Shown here piece after piece: positions 34,015 through 40,220 of a stretch of 40,220 nucleotides of DNA (its first letter is position 1; each line of letters opens with the position of its first letter). Source of the DNA: Pirellulaceae bacterium (lineage in GTDB: Bacteria; Planctomycetota; Planctomycetia; Pirellulales; Pirellulaceae). The DNA is taken from assembly GCA_024102795.1 (NCBI GenBank), contig JAGFJK010000410.1, forward strand, positions 1 to 40,220, read 5' to 3'. Under the pieces are notes generated by a model. The model did no database searches, was not told the DNA's origin, and saw nothing but the letters and a program-made list of their open reading frames with translations. Both the position numbers and the translations under genes were made by a program.

Positions 34015-34275
34015 TTACGTGTTTCGGATCATGCGGTCATACTCGGCGTGCGATCCGATCCAGAACCACACAGGCCCATCGTCTCCAGCCACCGCCAGAG
34101 CGCGGTAACCCAAGCCTACGCGCACCGACCAAAGGCGGCCCACGCGTTTCAGGTGCAGCGATGGGTGCCAAGGATCGGCGCGGAGCAGGTTGTACTTGGC
34201 ATCCGCTAGGCGCTGCACCGACTCGGGAAGCCGCCCGTAGCAGTCCCAAAACTCGACGGTCGTGTGGTGGTTCAT
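34015..34275 (-). CDS. RelE/ParE-superfamily toxin
   Basis: An 86-residue protein with the size and pattern of RelE/ParE/HigB toxins: an N-terminal helix with LPESVQRLADAKYNLL, a strand RLWSVRVGLGYRALAV, and a C-terminal VWFWIGSHAEYDRMI typical of the family's last strand and tail. These toxins cleave mRNA on the ribosome or block gyrase; which applies cannot be told. Its ATG overlaps the antitoxin stop by four bases (ATGA, 34272-34275), so the order is antitoxin then toxin in one operon. Confidence 0.8.
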   Translation of the reverse strand: MNHHTTVEFWDCYGRLPESVQRLADAKYNLLRADPWHPSLHLKRVGRLWSVRVGLGYRALAVAGDDGPVWFWIGSHAEYDRMIRNT

Positions 34276-34472
34276 AGCGGCCGCGTACGCCCGGCCTGGT
34301 ATTCAGCCAAGGCGCGGTCGGCGAGGGCGTCCAAGCGTCCCTCGCGTTCGTCCTGTTCAATTTGGGCGTCCCATTCGGCTTCGGCCCGCTCATTCAGCCA
34401 CGCACGGATCTGCGCCACTTGCTCGGGCGGCAATTCCGCGATCGCGGCGATAATAGCTTCCACGGTAGTCAT
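34272..34472 (-). CDS. Antitoxin of the RelE/ParE pair
   Basis: A 66-residue, strongly charged helical protein (MTTVEAIIAAIAELPPEQVA, then AEAEWDAQIEQDEREGRLD). The Asp/Glu-rich C-terminal half ending in DALADRALAEYQAG is typical of antitoxins that wrap around RelE/ParE toxins. AAGGGG lies 5 nt before the ATG at 34472. No DNA-binding domain is obvious in so short a protein, so autoregulation may differ from the RelB type. Confidence 0.75.
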   Translation of the reverse strand: MTTVEAIIAAIAELPPEQVAQIRAWLNERAEAEWDAQIEQDEREGRLDALADRALAEYQAGRTRPL

Positions 34473-34706
34473 GGTAACCCCTTACACAGGCGCAGCATCT
34501 CATCCAGTATATCACGAGCCTCGCCACGCGGCACCACGACTTGCGACCACAACTCGACTGCCGGCGGGATTTGAAGCGGGGGAGCGCGGCGCGTGCGCTG
34601 TAGGAGGGGTGCTCACGGAAGCGACGGTCGTCACTCTTGAGTGACGCCAGATTCCCCCGAGAATACAACTCACAAGCTGAGCTGTGCATGTCCGCCTTTG
34701 CCGCGG

Positions 34707-34976
34707 TCAGCCTCCCGACAGCGCCTGCATCACGTACAGTTGGCTGTCGGGCCGCACCGGGTCGCTCAGCCGCTCCCGGTCCTTGATCGGCCGGCCATCG
34801 ACAAAGATCACCATGTGCGTGCGGAGACGATTCTGTTCGTCCAGGACGTAGCCGCGCAGCCGCTGGTGCTCGGCGAACACGGCCTCCAGCGCCTGCCGCA
34901 CGGTCTGGCCCTCGACCACCAGCTCCGGCAGCTCCAGATGCTGCCTCAGATTGGATGTGAACACAACTTGCGGCAT
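34707..34976 (-). CDS. MoaD/ThiS-like ubiquitin-fold protein
   Basis: An 89-residue protein with the beta-grasp layout of MoaD/ThiS: strand VVFTSNLRQHL, helix TVRQALEAVFAEHQRL, strand THMVIFVDGRPI, and the pattern VRPDSQLYVMQALSGG ending exactly at the C-terminal Gly-Gly that E1-like enzymes adenylate for sulfur transfer. GGGGGAG lies upstream of the ATG at 34976. No moaE, thiF or thiG is nearby, so it may be a stand-alone sulfur carrier or protein modifier. It lies on the same strand as the BNR protein gene, a pairing seen in other genomes. Confidence 0.85.
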   Translation of the reverse strand: MPQVVFTSNLRQHLELPELVVEGQTVRQALEAVFAEHQRLRGYVLDEQNRLRTHMVIFVDGRPIKDRERLSDPVRPDSQLYVMQALSGG

Positions 34977-35066
34977 GGCGGACCGCTCCCCCGGTTGCTG
35001 GCCAGAATGGACCTAGCCTACCGCCCCGGCCGGGGTTCGTCCAATCCTCGCTTGAATCCCCGCTGG

Positions 35067-35681
35067 CTATGCCGGGTCGAGCCAGCCGAGGTGCGCCTGC
35101 TGCTCGGACCAGTGCGCGTGGTAGTCGTCCTGCAGCGCGGCGATTTCCGCCAGCATCGCGCGGTACGCGGGACTGGCCGCCCGCTCGTCCGAATCGTCCC
35201 CATCGGCCGCCGTCAGACTGCTCATCCGTTCCAGCATCCGGCCAACCTGCTCGTGATCGTCCAGCCGGTCGTCGCTCGGCCAGGGCGCGTCGAACGCGGG
35301 ACCGTCTTCAGCGCGGCGCACGTCGCCGTGCGGAACGTCCGCCAGCAGCGAGCCGAACAGCCGGCGCTCGCCCTCCAGCACGGCCCGCAGCCTCGCGGTC
35401 AAGTCGACGAAGATCCGGGCCACGTCCCAGGTACGCCCGGTGGCCAGTCCATGCATGGCCGCCACCATCACAATCGCCCGTTCCACTCTCCGCAGCCGTT
35501 CCTCCAGATGCGGATGGTGCGTGTCCAGCAGATGGCTGGCCAGGTGCGGCAGCGAGGCCCGCGGACCGCCCGACCGCTGGCAACGCAGCTCCAGCGGTTC
35601 GAGCCCTCGACGGCGAGCGGCGGCGACCGGCGGCAAGTCGGCCGGCACCGACAAACGAACAACCAAATCTTCGTCGCGCAT
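35067..35681 (-). CDS. Hemerythrin-like (RIC/ScdA-type) protein
   Basis: A 204-residue helical protein with His clusters in the order of di-iron RIC/YtfE proteins: SHLLDTHHPHLEERL (H50, H55, H56, H58), a helix with MH77 and EGERRLF, then DDHEQ (H143) and a last helix DDYHAHWSEQQAHL (H188, H190, H197). YtfE-type proteins repair iron-sulfur clusters after nitric-oxide damage. The usual H-x-x-x-EE in the third helix is replaced by LEGERRLF, so metal binding may be altered. ATG 35681 is chosen because GGAGGA lies 9 nt upstream. It follows the Rrf2 gene on the same strand and has its own promoter (35753-35780). Confidence 0.7.
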   Translation of the reverse strand: MRDEDLVVRLSVPADLPPVAAARRRGLEPLELRCQRSGGPRASLPHLASHLLDTHHPHLEERLRRVERAIVMVAAMHGLATGRTWDVARIFVDLTARLRAVLEGERRLFGSLLADVPHGDVRRAEDGPAFDAPWPSDDRLDDHEQVGRMLERMSSLTAADGDDSDERAASPAYRAMLAEIAALQDDYHAHWSEQQAHLGWLDPA

Positions 35682-35752
35682 GGGCCGAACTCCTCCCCCG
35701 CAAGAGAGCACGACGCGCGCCTAGCCACAAACGGCCGGACGCCAACCTCCCC

Positions 35753-35780
35753 AGCGTACCCGGTAAATAACGGATGTCAA
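35753..35780 (-). promoter_or_regulatory. Promoter of the hemerythrin-like gene
   Basis: On the - strand TTGACA (35780-35775) and TACGCT (35758-35753) are 16 bases apart, upstream of the start at 35681. TTATTTACCGGG between the hexamers resembles the downstream direct repeats, which suggests repressor binding. Confidence 0.55.
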
Positions 35781-35795
35781 TATCTTTTTGTCCTG

Positions 35796-35827
35796 TATTT
35801 ATCCCGGTGATCCGATATTTATCCCGG
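35796..35827. promoter_or_regulatory. Direct-repeat operator candidate
   Basis: TATTTATCCCGG occurs at 35796-35807 and 35816-35827, spaced by 20 bases (about two helix turns), between the Rrf2 stop and the hemerythrin promoter. A third, inverted, imperfect copy lies inside that promoter (about 35762-35773). The adjacent Rrf2 protein is the obvious candidate binder. Confidence 0.5.
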
Positions 35828-35838
35828 CCGGCCGCCGC

Positions 35839-36285
35839 TCAGGTCGCGCCGTCCGGCAGGCAGGGGAAGCGGCAGAGCGGCTTGCGCTGGCGAGGCACCT
35901 CCAGCAGTTCGGCCAGCGTCGTGTCGCCAAACGCCTGCTCGACCATCGCCGCCGCGTCGTCCAACCGGCGGTGCAGCGGGCAGAGATTCTTGCCGTGGTG
36001 AGCGATCTTCAGCGGGCATTCCGGATACCGCAGCGGCGGATCCACCACCCGCACCACCTCCAGGATCGTCGTCTGCCCCGCTTCCTTGGCCAGCGTGAAA
36101 CCCCCGTTCAGTCCTCGCTGCGAAATGACCAGGTTCGCCCGGCTCAAACTCTGCATCACCTTCGCCAGGTAACCGGGCGGAATCTCGGTCGCCTCGGCGA
36201 TCTGAGCGTTCGTGCGCGGCATCCCCTGCCGGTCCGCCAGGTAGACCATCGCCCGCAACGCATACTCGGCCGTTTGGGAAATCAT
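35839..36285 (-). CDS. Rrf2-family transcriptional regulator
   Basis: A 148-residue winged-helix regulator. It begins MISQTAEYALRAMVYLA, the standard Rrf2 start, followed by the recognition helix region PPGYLAKVMQSLSRANLV and the wing RGLNGGFTLAK. Cys residues in PECPLKIAHHGKNLCPLH (about 91-106) fit an iron-sulfur-cluster loop as in NsrR/IscR relatives, which sense nitric oxide, iron or redox state. It stands between a hemerythrin-like repair gene (same strand) and the divergent Rieske/cytochrome b operon, so it probably controls both. The divergent gap has TGGACCC twice, 19 bases apart (36325, 36344), a possible autoregulatory site. Confidence 0.88.
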   Translation of the reverse strand: MISQTAEYALRAMVYLADRQGMPRTNAQIAEATEIPPGYLAKVMQSLSRANLVISQRGLNGGFTLAKEAGQTTILEVVRVVDPPLRYPECPLKIAHHGKNLCPLHRRLDDAAAMVEQAFGDTTLAELLEVPRQRKPLCRFPCLPDGAT

Positions 36286-36478
36286 CGACCACCACGCTCT
36301 CTTGGAATACGCAAGCCGAAGTAATGGACCCTTTTATCTTAATTGGACCCACCGTTGATTCTCACCGCACCCCGGCAGGATGTCAACGACATGCGGTCCG
36401 CTGGCACGACCGCCCGGCGGGTTCGACAACGCCGCGCCCAGGTGCCGCCGCACCTCCGCCAGGTTGCGAAAGTCAACC

Positions 36479-36506
36479 TTGACATCCACATTGCGATCGG
36501 TACATT
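36479..36506 (+). promoter_or_regulatory. Promoter of the Rieske/cytochrome b operon
   Basis: TTGACA (36479-36484), a 16-nt spacer and TACATT (36501-36506) lie about 50 bases before the Rieske ATG. The boxes share TTGACATCC and GTAC at identical spacing with the promoter at 35753-35780, pointing to common control. Confidence 0.55.
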
Positions 36507-36559
36507 GATCAATCCTGTGAGGCGATTGGCCGCATTCACCTCTTCCGTCGAAGCCACCG

Positions 36560-37093
36560 ATGAGCGACAACCGCACCGAAACGGGACCGGCCGAGGAAGG
36601 CGCCACCGCTCGCCGCGGTTTCCTCCAGCACGCCGCCACGGGCGTGATGGCCGGCGGGCTCGTGGCCGGCTATGGGATGCTGGCCGCCCAGGCCGCCCGC
36701 TTCCTGTTTCCCACCGGCAGCCGCGACACGGCCTGGCAGTTTGTCTGCACGCCGAGCGAACTGCAGGTCGGCCAGTCGCTGGGCTATGTCGCGCCGTCCG
36801 GAGCCAAGGTCGTGGTCGCTCGCCAGGGGGCCGGCGAGGAGGCCGGCGACTTCATCGCCTTGTCCAGCGTCTGCCCGCACCTGGGCTGCCAGGTCCACTG
36901 GGAAGCTCAGAACGACCGCTTCTTCTGTCCCTGCCATAACGGCGCGTTCGATGCGGCCGGGAATCCGACCGAGGGGCCGCCGGCCACGGCCAACCAGCCG
37001 CTGACCCGCTTTCCGCTGAAGATCGAGAACGGACTGCTGTATATCGAGGTTCCGCTGCACTCGGTCACCTCGCAAGCGGAGAACCGGGCGTGA
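36560..37093 (+). CDS. Rieske iron-sulfur protein
   Basis: A 177-residue Rieske subunit of a quinol-cytochrome oxidoreductase. An N-terminal twin-arginine segment TARRGFLQHAATG (16-28) precedes a hydrophobic anchor (about 27-48), so the protein is exported folded and held in the membrane. The cluster ligands are in CPHLGC (105-110) and CPCH (123-126); the fold around them, including a Gly/Pro-rich end loop TEGPPATANQ, is typical. Its TGA overlaps the GTG start of the cytochrome b gene by four bases. The electron acceptor is probably the multiheme cytochrome encoded third in the cluster. Confidence 0.93.
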   Translation: MSDNRTETGPAEEGATARRGFLQHAATGVMAGGLVAGYGMLAAQAARFLFPTGSRDTAWQFVCTPSELQVGQSLGYVAPSGAKVVVARQGAGEEAGDFIALSSVCPHLGCQVHWEAQNDRFFCPCHNGAFDAAGNPTEGPPATANQPLTRFPLKIENGLLYIEVPLHSVTSQAENRA

Positions 37094-38139
37094 ACCAGAT
37101 CGGCGACTGGCTGGCTGAACGGATTCCGGTCAGCGGAGTGCAACTGCACGAGCTGACGAACGAGCCCGTGCCGCGGCACCTCAAGCGCTGGTGGTTCTGT
37201 CTGGGCGGCACCCCAGCCTACCTGTTCGTGGTCCAGATTTTCACCGGCATCCTGCTGGCGTTCTACTACCAGCCCGCTCCGGAAACGGCCTACGAGTCGG
37301 TCCGCTACATTACCGAGCAGGCGGCCTTCGGCTGGTTCCTCCGCGGGCTGCACAAGTGGGGCGCCACGCTGATGATCGCGGCCGTGATCCTGCACCAGAT
37401 GCGGGTCTATTTCACGGCCGCCTACCGCCGCCCGCGCGAATTGAACTGGGTGATCGGCATGTGCCTGCTGCTGGCCACGCTGCTGACCGGTTTCACCGGC
37501 TACAGCCTGGTGTTCGAGCAGCTCAGCTACTGGGGCGCGACCGTGGCGGCCAACATCAGCGACGCCGTGCCGCTGGTGGGCAACACGGCCAAGCAACTGC
37601 TGCTGGCGGGCGACGCCTACAACGCTCGCACGCTGTCCCGCTTCTACGTCCTGCACGCCGCCGTGCTGCCGGCCACGATCATCCTGCTGGTCGGAGTGCA
37701 TATCGCGCTGATCCGGTTGCATGGCGTGAGCGAACTGCCGGAAGCGGACGCGGATGACGAACAACCGCGGCACTTCAATTTCTTTCCCGACCACCTGCTC
37801 ACCGAACTCAGCATCGGCCTGGTGCTGATGATCCTGCTCAGCGCCCTGGCCACGATCCTACCGGCCACGATGGGCCCGCGAGCGGACGCGCTAACCACGC
37901 CCGAAGTGATCAAGCCGGAATGGTTCTTCTACGTTTCGTTCCGCTGGCTGAAACTGTTTTCGCTGACCTTCGCCGTGCTCAGCACCGGGTTCATCCTGGC
38001 CGCCATGTTCCTCTGGCCCTGGATCGACTGGGCCCTGCGGCGTCTGACCGGCTGGGAAGACATCAGCGTGTACATCGGCATCGTGGCCACCTTCCTGCTG
38101 GTCGGACTGACCGTCTGGGAAGCGATCGTGGCGCATTAG
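37090..38139 (+). CDS. Cytochrome b (b6-type, subunit IV fused)
   Basis: A 349-residue membrane protein with about eight hydrophobic helices. Heme-ligand pairs H88/H102 and H189/H204 leave 13 and 14 residues between them; the 14-residue gap is the b6 pattern. FCLGG has Cys37 in the position that binds heme c-i (c-n) in b6f complexes. The Qo-site motif is PEWF (276-279) in place of PEWY, in the fused subunit-IV-like half (PEVIKPEWFFY). It starts with GTG at 37090, coupled to the Rieske gene. It should oxidise quinol at the membrane and pass electrons by the Rieske protein and the octaheme cytochrome. No cytochrome c1 or f gene follows, which fits the octaheme protein taking that place. Confidence 0.93.
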   Translation: MNQIGDWLAERIPVSGVQLHELTNEPVPRHLKRWWFCLGGTPAYLFVVQIFTGILLAFYYQPAPETAYESVRYITEQAAFGWFLRGLHKWGATLMIAAVILHQMRVYFTAAYRRPRELNWVIGMCLLLATLLTGFTGYSLVFEQLSYWGATVAANISDAVPLVGNTAKQLLLAGDAYNARTLSRFYVLHAAVLPATIILLVGVHIALIRLHGVSELPEADADDEQPRHFNFFPDHLLTELSIGLVLMILLSALATILPATMGPRADALTTPEVIKPEWFFYVSFRWLKLFSLTFAVLSTGFILAAMFLWPWIDWALRRLTGWEDISVYIGIVATFLLVGLTVWEAIVAH

Positions 38140-38146
38140 TAACCTT

Positions 38147-38246
38147 GTAGCCCGACGCGTCAGCGAGGGATGAAGCGAAATGTAACCCGACGTGTCATCG
38201 AGCTCCTCTCAAACTCCTTCTGGCCCCCTCCCCGCTTCGGGGAGGG
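38147..38246. repeat. Short palindromic repeats downstream of cytochrome b
   Basis: Two related units, GTAGCCCGACGCGTCAGCGAG (near 38147) and GTAACCCGACGTGTCATCGAG (near 38181), are followed by a perfect 9-bp stem CCCTCCCCG/CGGGGAGGG at 38226-38246. They may attenuate transcription between the cytochrome b and octaheme genes. Confidence 0.55.
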
Positions 38247-38281
38247 CTGGGGAGGGGCCTGCGGAGCTCACCATGACACCA

Positions 38282-38316
38282 CAACTGACAACTGATAACT
38301 GATAACTGACAACCGA
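38282..38316. repeat. 7-bp tandem repeat, five units
   Basis: YAACTGA is repeated five times (last unit CAACCGA) in the gap before the octaheme gene. Short repeats of this kind are frequent in bacterial genomes; no function is apparent. Confidence 0.75.
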
Positions 38317-38341
38317 CTACTCCCAACCAAACGGCCGATCC

Positions 38342-39919
38342 ATGAGCGTACGAGCGAAACAATACCTGATCGGGTTCCTGGGCCTGGTGTTCCTGTCGTC
38401 GCTGGTCCTGGTCCAGTGGATGGAGGTGACCAGGCGGCGAGCGGAAATCGGCCTGGGCGCTCACCCGGTGTCGATCCCCTCGACCAGCACCTCGTGCGTC
38501 TCGTGCCACCAGCAGTCGTCGCCCGGCATTATCGACCACTGGAAGGGCAGCACGCATGCCGAGAAGGGCGTGGGCTGCGTGGAATGCCATCGGGCGGACC
38601 GGGACGACGTGGATGCGTTCGAGCATTACGGGGCGACGATTGCCACGATTGTCACACCGCTGGACTGTTCCCGCTGCCATCAGCGCGAGTACCAGGAGTT
38701 TGCCGGCAGCCATCACGCTCGCGGCGGCAACATCCTGGAATCGCTGGACAATTTTCTGGCCGAAACGGTCGAAGGCTCCCGCCAGCCGTTCAATCCCCAC
38801 TCGCCCACGCCCGGCATGGACGTGACGATGGTCAATGGCATGGCCAGCGCGATCGTGGGCTGCAAGCAGTGCCATGGCAGCAAGGTGGCTCTGGAGTCCA
38901 CCGACGGTTCGCTGATCACGGTGGACGATCTGGCTCCGGATGCCGAGACGGGCCGAGCGACCAACCGCGAGCTGGTGGCCAAGGTGAAGCGTGTGGACGG
39001 GCGGCCGGTGCTGCACGAGAGCACCTGGCCCAACACGGGCATCGGGCGGATCAACCTGGACGGTTCGCTCGGCTCCTGCTCGGCCTGCCACTCGCGGCAC
39101 GATTTCTCGCCGCGCCGAGCGCGCCAGCCGGAGAACTGCGGCAAGTGCCACCTGGGTCCCGATCATCCTCAGAAGGAGATCTACGAGGAGTCGAAGCACG
39201 GCGTGGCCTTCCGCGACCTGCAGCACCACATGAACCTGGACGCCAAGGACTGGGTGCTGGGCCAGGATTACACGCAGGCCCCGACCTGCGCCACCTGCCA
39301 CATGTCGGGCCATTCGCGCAACGGCGGCCAGGTATCGCACGATCCGCGCAAACGCATTTCGTGGTCCAACCGTCCGCCGATCAGCGTGCTGCTGGACACG
39401 GACGAGAAGGGGCATCTGGTGACCGAGACCGATCCGGCCAAGCGCCAGGCTCTGATCGCCAGCAGTTGGCAGGAGAAGCGGCAGGCGATGAAGCAGGTTT
39501 GCCAGCACTGCCACACGGACAACTATATCAACGCCTTCTACAAGCAGTACGACGATTTTGTGCTGAACTACAACGAGAAGTTCGCCAAGCCAGGCCAGAA
39601 GATCATGGACGTGCTGGCCGCTCAGAAGCTGATCACGCCCAAGCAGTTCGACGAGGAGATCGAGTGGACGTGGTTCTACCTGTGGCATCACGAGGGCCGG
39701 CGAGCTCGGCACGGGGCGTCGATGATGGCCCCCGACTACGCTCACTGGCACGGCATGTACGAGGTGGCCGAGCGGTTTTATCAGCAGTTGATCCCGCAGG
39801 CCCGCGAGCTGGCCGAGCACGCCCGCGAGGAAGGCCAGACGTCCGAGGCCGACGCGGTCGTCGCCGTGATCGACGAAATCCTGGCCCGGCCGGAGCATGC
39901 CTGGTTTGAGCAGGAGTAG
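38342..39919 (+). CDS. Octaheme HAO-like cytochrome c
   Basis: A 525-residue protein with an N-terminal membrane anchor (about 8-27) and eight CXXCH heme sites: C52, C79, C109, C174, C246, C266, C316 and C387. The stretch GPDHPQKEIYEESKHGV (about 272-287) and the run after the last heme (NAFYKQYDDFVLNYNEKFAKP) are hallmarks of the hydroxylamine oxidoreductase (HAO) family, not of NrfA nitrite reductases. HAO relatives oxidise hydroxylamine or hydrazine or reduce nitrite or NO. The crosslinking Tyr that makes the P460 heme cannot be placed with certainty, so direction is open. It lies 202 bp after a b6-type cytochrome b, so it may take electrons from quinol and act as a reductase. It is extracytoplasmic by its heme attachment. 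Confidence 0.92.
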   Translation: MSVRAKQYLIGFLGLVFLSSLVLVQWMEVTRRRAEIGLGAHPVSIPSTSTSCVSCHQQSSPGIIDHWKGSTHAEKGVGCVECHRADRDDVDAFEHYGATIATIVTPLDCSRCHQREYQEFAGSHHARGGNILESLDNFLAETVEGSRQPFNPHSPTPGMDVTMVNGMASAIVGCKQCHGSKVALESTDGSLITVDDLAPDAETGRATNRELVAKVKRVDGRPVLHESTWPNTGIGRINLDGSLGSCSACHSRHDFSPRRARQPENCGKCHLGPDHPQKEIYEESKHGVAFRDLQHHMNLDAKDWVLGQDYTQAPTCATCHMSGHSRNGGQVSHDPRKRISWSNRPPISVLLDTDEKGHLVTETDPAKRQALIASSWQEKRQAMKQVCQHCHTDNYINAFYKQYDDFVLNYNEKFAKPGQKIMDVLAAQKLITPKQFDEEIEWTWFYLWHHEGRRARHGASMMAPDYAHWHGMYEVAERFYQQLIPQARELAEHAREEGQTSEADAVVAVIDEILARPEHAWFEQE

Positions 39920-40220
39920 TGTGGAGCGATTGTCCCCAATCGCTCTTGCTTCAGACTCTCGACGACGCGCTCGCCGCCTGCGGCGGCGAGGAGACCCGAT
40001 TGAGGACAATCGGGCTACACTGTGTGGAGCGATTGTCCCCAATCGCTCTTGCTTCAGACTCTCGACGACGCGCTCGCCGCCTGCGGCGGCGAGGAGACCC
40101 GATTGAGGACAATCGGGCTACACTGGGTGGAGCGATTGTCCCCAATCGCTCTTGCTTCGGACTCTCGACGACGCGCTCGCCGCCTGCGGCGGCGAGGAGA
40201 CCCGATTGAGGACAATCGGG
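39920..40220. repeat. 103-bp triple-hairpin unit, three tandem copies (third cut by window end)
   Basis: Units start near 39921, 40024 and 40127 and differ in a few bases only. Each holds three perfect hairpins: GAGCGATTG/CAATCGCTC (9 bp), CTCGCCGCC/GGCGGCGAG (9 bp) and CCCGATTG/CAATCGGG (8 bp). The array begins one base after the octaheme stop. It may act as terminator or transcript-stability element; more copies may lie beyond the window. Confidence 0.85.

Noticed and set aside
34500-34640. Stretch upstream of the antitoxin that reads PPAVELWSQVVVPRGEARD on the - strand
   Set aside because: Natural-looking for about 40 codons but without a start codon and with no continuation; may be a gene remnant, not supportable as a feature.

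Overview
The window looks like chromosomal DNA of a planctomycete of the Pirellulales type. This rests on high GC, a giant secreted protein with the LEPLAARRLL-type N-terminus and dockerin-like calcium loops, a Ser/Thr kinase fused to a formylglycine-generating-enzyme-like domain, 1-2 kb of small palindromic repeats, and an octaheme cytochrome beside a Rieske/cytochrome b operon. Species cannot be named from sequence alone.

Region A (1-8985) is read as the right end of an integrated mobile element. It carries the end of a clamp-loader-like AAA+ protein, an unknown protein, a MoxR-type AAA+ ATPase, a protein with an HExxH domain plus VWA domain, a small acidic protein and a serine recombinase, all on the + strand. 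The second, third and fourth of these genes are each preceded by a related leader motif. Lower-GC cargo on the - strand follows: a gene broken by one TAG, two hypothetical proteins and a zinc-finger protein. The end is marked by the 3' two-thirds of a tRNA-Ser(CGA) without its 5' half (attR-like). On the opposite strand an open frame runs through this tRNA piece into a tail that resembles planctomycete integrase C-termini. An intact tRNA-Ser and the catalytic part of the integrase are predicted to lie left of the window.

Region B (8986-13701) is chromosomal flank with decayed genes: the tRNA terminator, a frameshifted small gene, a frameshifted PD-(D/E)xK-like nuclease, a MITE-like palindrome, and a large DEAH-box helicase whose frame is cut by an in-frame TGA.

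Region C (13909-32498, all - strand) holds a Ser/Thr kinase-STAND-FGE fusion, then a roughly 4,400-residue surface or secreted protein (dockerin, Ig-like repeats, RHS/YD shell with 12 PPC/EF-hand repeats inserted, RHS core, frameshifted C-terminus). Two small overlapping genes follow that look like a displaced RHS toxin tip and its immunity partner.

Region D (32601-36285, - strand) has a MITE-like element, a BNR-repeat protein, a RelE/ParE-type toxin-antitoxin pair, a MoaD/ThiS-like protein ending in GG, a hemerythrin-like protein and an Rrf2 regulator.

Region E (36479-39919, + strand) is a respiratory operon: Rieske protein, b6-type cytochrome b with the heme c-i cysteine, and a membrane-anchored octaheme HAO-like cytochrome c. 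The hemerythrin gene and the Rieske operon have near-identical promoter hexamers, suggesting shared control connected with reactive nitrogen species. The window ends in three tandem 103-bp triple-hairpin repeats.
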